Positions 63,181 through 64,000 of a stretch of 64,000 nt of DNA are shown piece by piece (the stretch's first letter is position 1; each line of letters begins with the position of its first letter). The translations under genes were made by a program, and so were the position numbers. Below the pieces are notes generated by a model, which saw only the letters and a list, made by a program, of their open reading frames with translations, had not been told where the DNA came from and searched no databases. Origin of the DNA: F22 sp963675625 (GTDB lineage Bacteria; Bacteroidota; Bacteroidia; Bacteroidales; Bacteroidaceae); contig OY776497.1 in NCBI GenBank assembly GCA_963675625.1, positions 248,001 through 312,000 of the forward strand, written 5' to 3'.

Positions 63181-63211
63181 CAAATATAGGGCTTTTCCTC
63201 AACTTATGAAA
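63181..63211 (-). promoter_or_regulatory. Promoter of the LtaS-like gene
   Basis: On the minus strand TTTC (63208-63211), 19 bases, TATATTTG (63181-63188); start near 63174. A short dyad AGCCC/GGGCT brackets the -7 box. Confidence 0.65.
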
Positions 63212-63275
63212 ACGATTGCAACTCAAAACAAGTAAGACTTTGTATGCAAACGATGGAATACCACATTATTATCGT

Positions 63276-63283
63276 TATTTTTG
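63276..63283 (+). promoter_or_regulatory. -7 box of the GH97 gene
   Basis: TATTTTTG; start expected near 63290, leader about 60 bases. No TTTG at the -33 position. Confidence 0.5.
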
Positions 63284-63348
63284 TGACAAATAGACCTTTA
63301 TCATAAGAAGGCAACATACCATTTATTTTAATCTAAAAAAATTAGACA

Positions 63349-64000
63349 ATGAAGCAGTTAATCTTAAAGAATCAGTTTTTTATGCTACTGATTGCTGCCA
63401 TTCTGATGTGCGTTCCAACATCAGTAATCGCCGGAGAAAAACAAACGTTGACCTCTCCCGACGGTGCTCTACACATGGAATTTACCCTGAACTCAAAAGG
63501 TACTCCAGTGTATTCGTTGTATTTTAACAACAAAGAAGTAATAAAACCATCTACTCTAGGCTTGCAGTTAGTAGCTCCAGAAAAAGATCTTATGGATGGA
63601 TTTACTATAAGTGACACTCAAACGTCTAGTTTCGACAATACTTGGAAACCAGTATGGGGAGAAACTAAATTTATCCGCAATCACTACAACGAATTAGCCA
63701 TAACTCTCGATCAGACTTCTACAAAACGTCATATTATTGTTCGTTTCCGTCTATTCAATGATGGACTTGGCTTCCGTTACGAATTTCCACGTCAGCCCAA
63801 CCTTGGTGATTTTGTATTGCGTGAAGAAAAAACACAATTTGCCATGCCTGGTGATCTAACAGCTTGGTGGATTCCTGGTGATTTCGATACACAAGAATAT
63901 TTGTACACAACAAGTCGTCTTTCTGAAATCCGTGGTAAAATGAAGAAAGCGATCACACCAAATACCTCTCAGACTCCATTTTCAGAGACAGGTGTGCAAA
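63349..64000 (+). CDS. Glycoside hydrolase family 97 (SusB-like alpha-glucosidase/galactosidase), 5' part
   Basis: 217 residues are seen; the gene runs past the window end. A signal peptide (to about residue 30, ending VIAGEK) is followed by the GH97 N-terminal beta-sandwich: LTSPDGALHMEFTLNSKGTP, YSLYFNNKEVIKPSTLGL, RFRLFNDGLGFRYEFP and AWWIPGDFDTQEY. GH97 enzymes are calcium-dependent exo-alpha-glucosidases or galactosidases in the periplasm, SusB being the starch example. The catalytic barrel lies outside, so inverting and retaining types cannot be separated. Confidence 0.93.
   Translation, partial: MKQLILKNQFFMLLIAAILMCVPTSVIAGEKQTLTSPDGALHMEFTLNSKGTPVYSLYFNNKEVIKPSTLGLQLVAPEKDLMDGFTISDTQTSSFDNTWKPVWGETKFIRNHYNELAITLDQTSTKRHIIVRFRLFNDGLGFRYEFPRQPNLGDFVLREEKTQFAMPGDLTAWWIPGDFDTQEYLYTTSRLSEIRGKMKKAITPNTSQTPFSETGVQ

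Overview
The window reads as the chromosome of a Bacteroidales bacterium (Bacteroidaceae/Prevotellaceae-like). Support comes from repeated promoters of the form TTTG-N19 to 21-TAnnTTTG, little use of Shine-Dalgarno sites, Bacteroidota-specific families (GH97, DUF4924, DUF4878, CarboxypepD_reg outer-membrane barrels, the 'smalltalk' peptide with a histone-like HU protein) and a low to moderate GC content. I cannot assign genus or species from this alone.

Layout. 1-0.95 kb: 3' part of a GH32 fructan hydrolase. 1.0-2.9 kb: minus-strand pair, an ABC/SMC-like ATPase with a small overlapping partner, resembling a two-gene defence module. 3.6-9.4 kb: plus-strand set of two TPR-type sensor kinases (the first lacks ATP-binding motifs), an HMA-AraC fusion regulator and an SO_0444-type metal permease with its own HMA domain. 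9.5-16.3 kb: GH2 enzyme, ferredoxin-nitroreductase with a Cys-rich protein, GYF_2/CD225 and DUF2752 membrane proteins, and a large outer-membrane barrel. 16.8-29 kb: accessory/defence region with RADAR (rdrA, rdrB) followed by an AbiH-family gene, a convergent PIN-like protein, the amidase/smalltalk/HU cassette, and an AbiL-type (RloA/RloB) pair. 29-37.2 kb: a decayed flavin oxidoreductase, a palindrome array, cobalamin adenosyltransferase, an AraC regulator divergent from a three-gene RND efflux operon, then a dense 22-bp inverted/direct repeat array. 37.2-53 kb: mostly housekeeping genes (guaA, gapA, lipid kinase, rnz, rpsA, prfC, rfbD, LysE-type exporter, purL). 53-57.2 kb: two overlapping sensor kinases with periplasmic solute-binding domains. 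57.2-64 kb: tRNA-Arg(UCU), lactonase, gcvT, pepT, an LtaS-like sulfatase-fold protein lacking several expected catalytic residues, and the start of a GH97 enzyme.

Themes. Three separate likely anti-phage modules lie in the first 29 kb. The RADAR operon with AbiH as a tightly linked third gene is the strongest candidate for an unusual system. Four membrane sensor kinases occur as two tandem pairs without any receiver-domain protein in the window. At least three intergenic regions carry repeats phased at 21-22 bp (about two helical turns), which known genes do not explain. Coordinates and motifs were read by eye; family assignments rest on recognised motifs, not on database searches.
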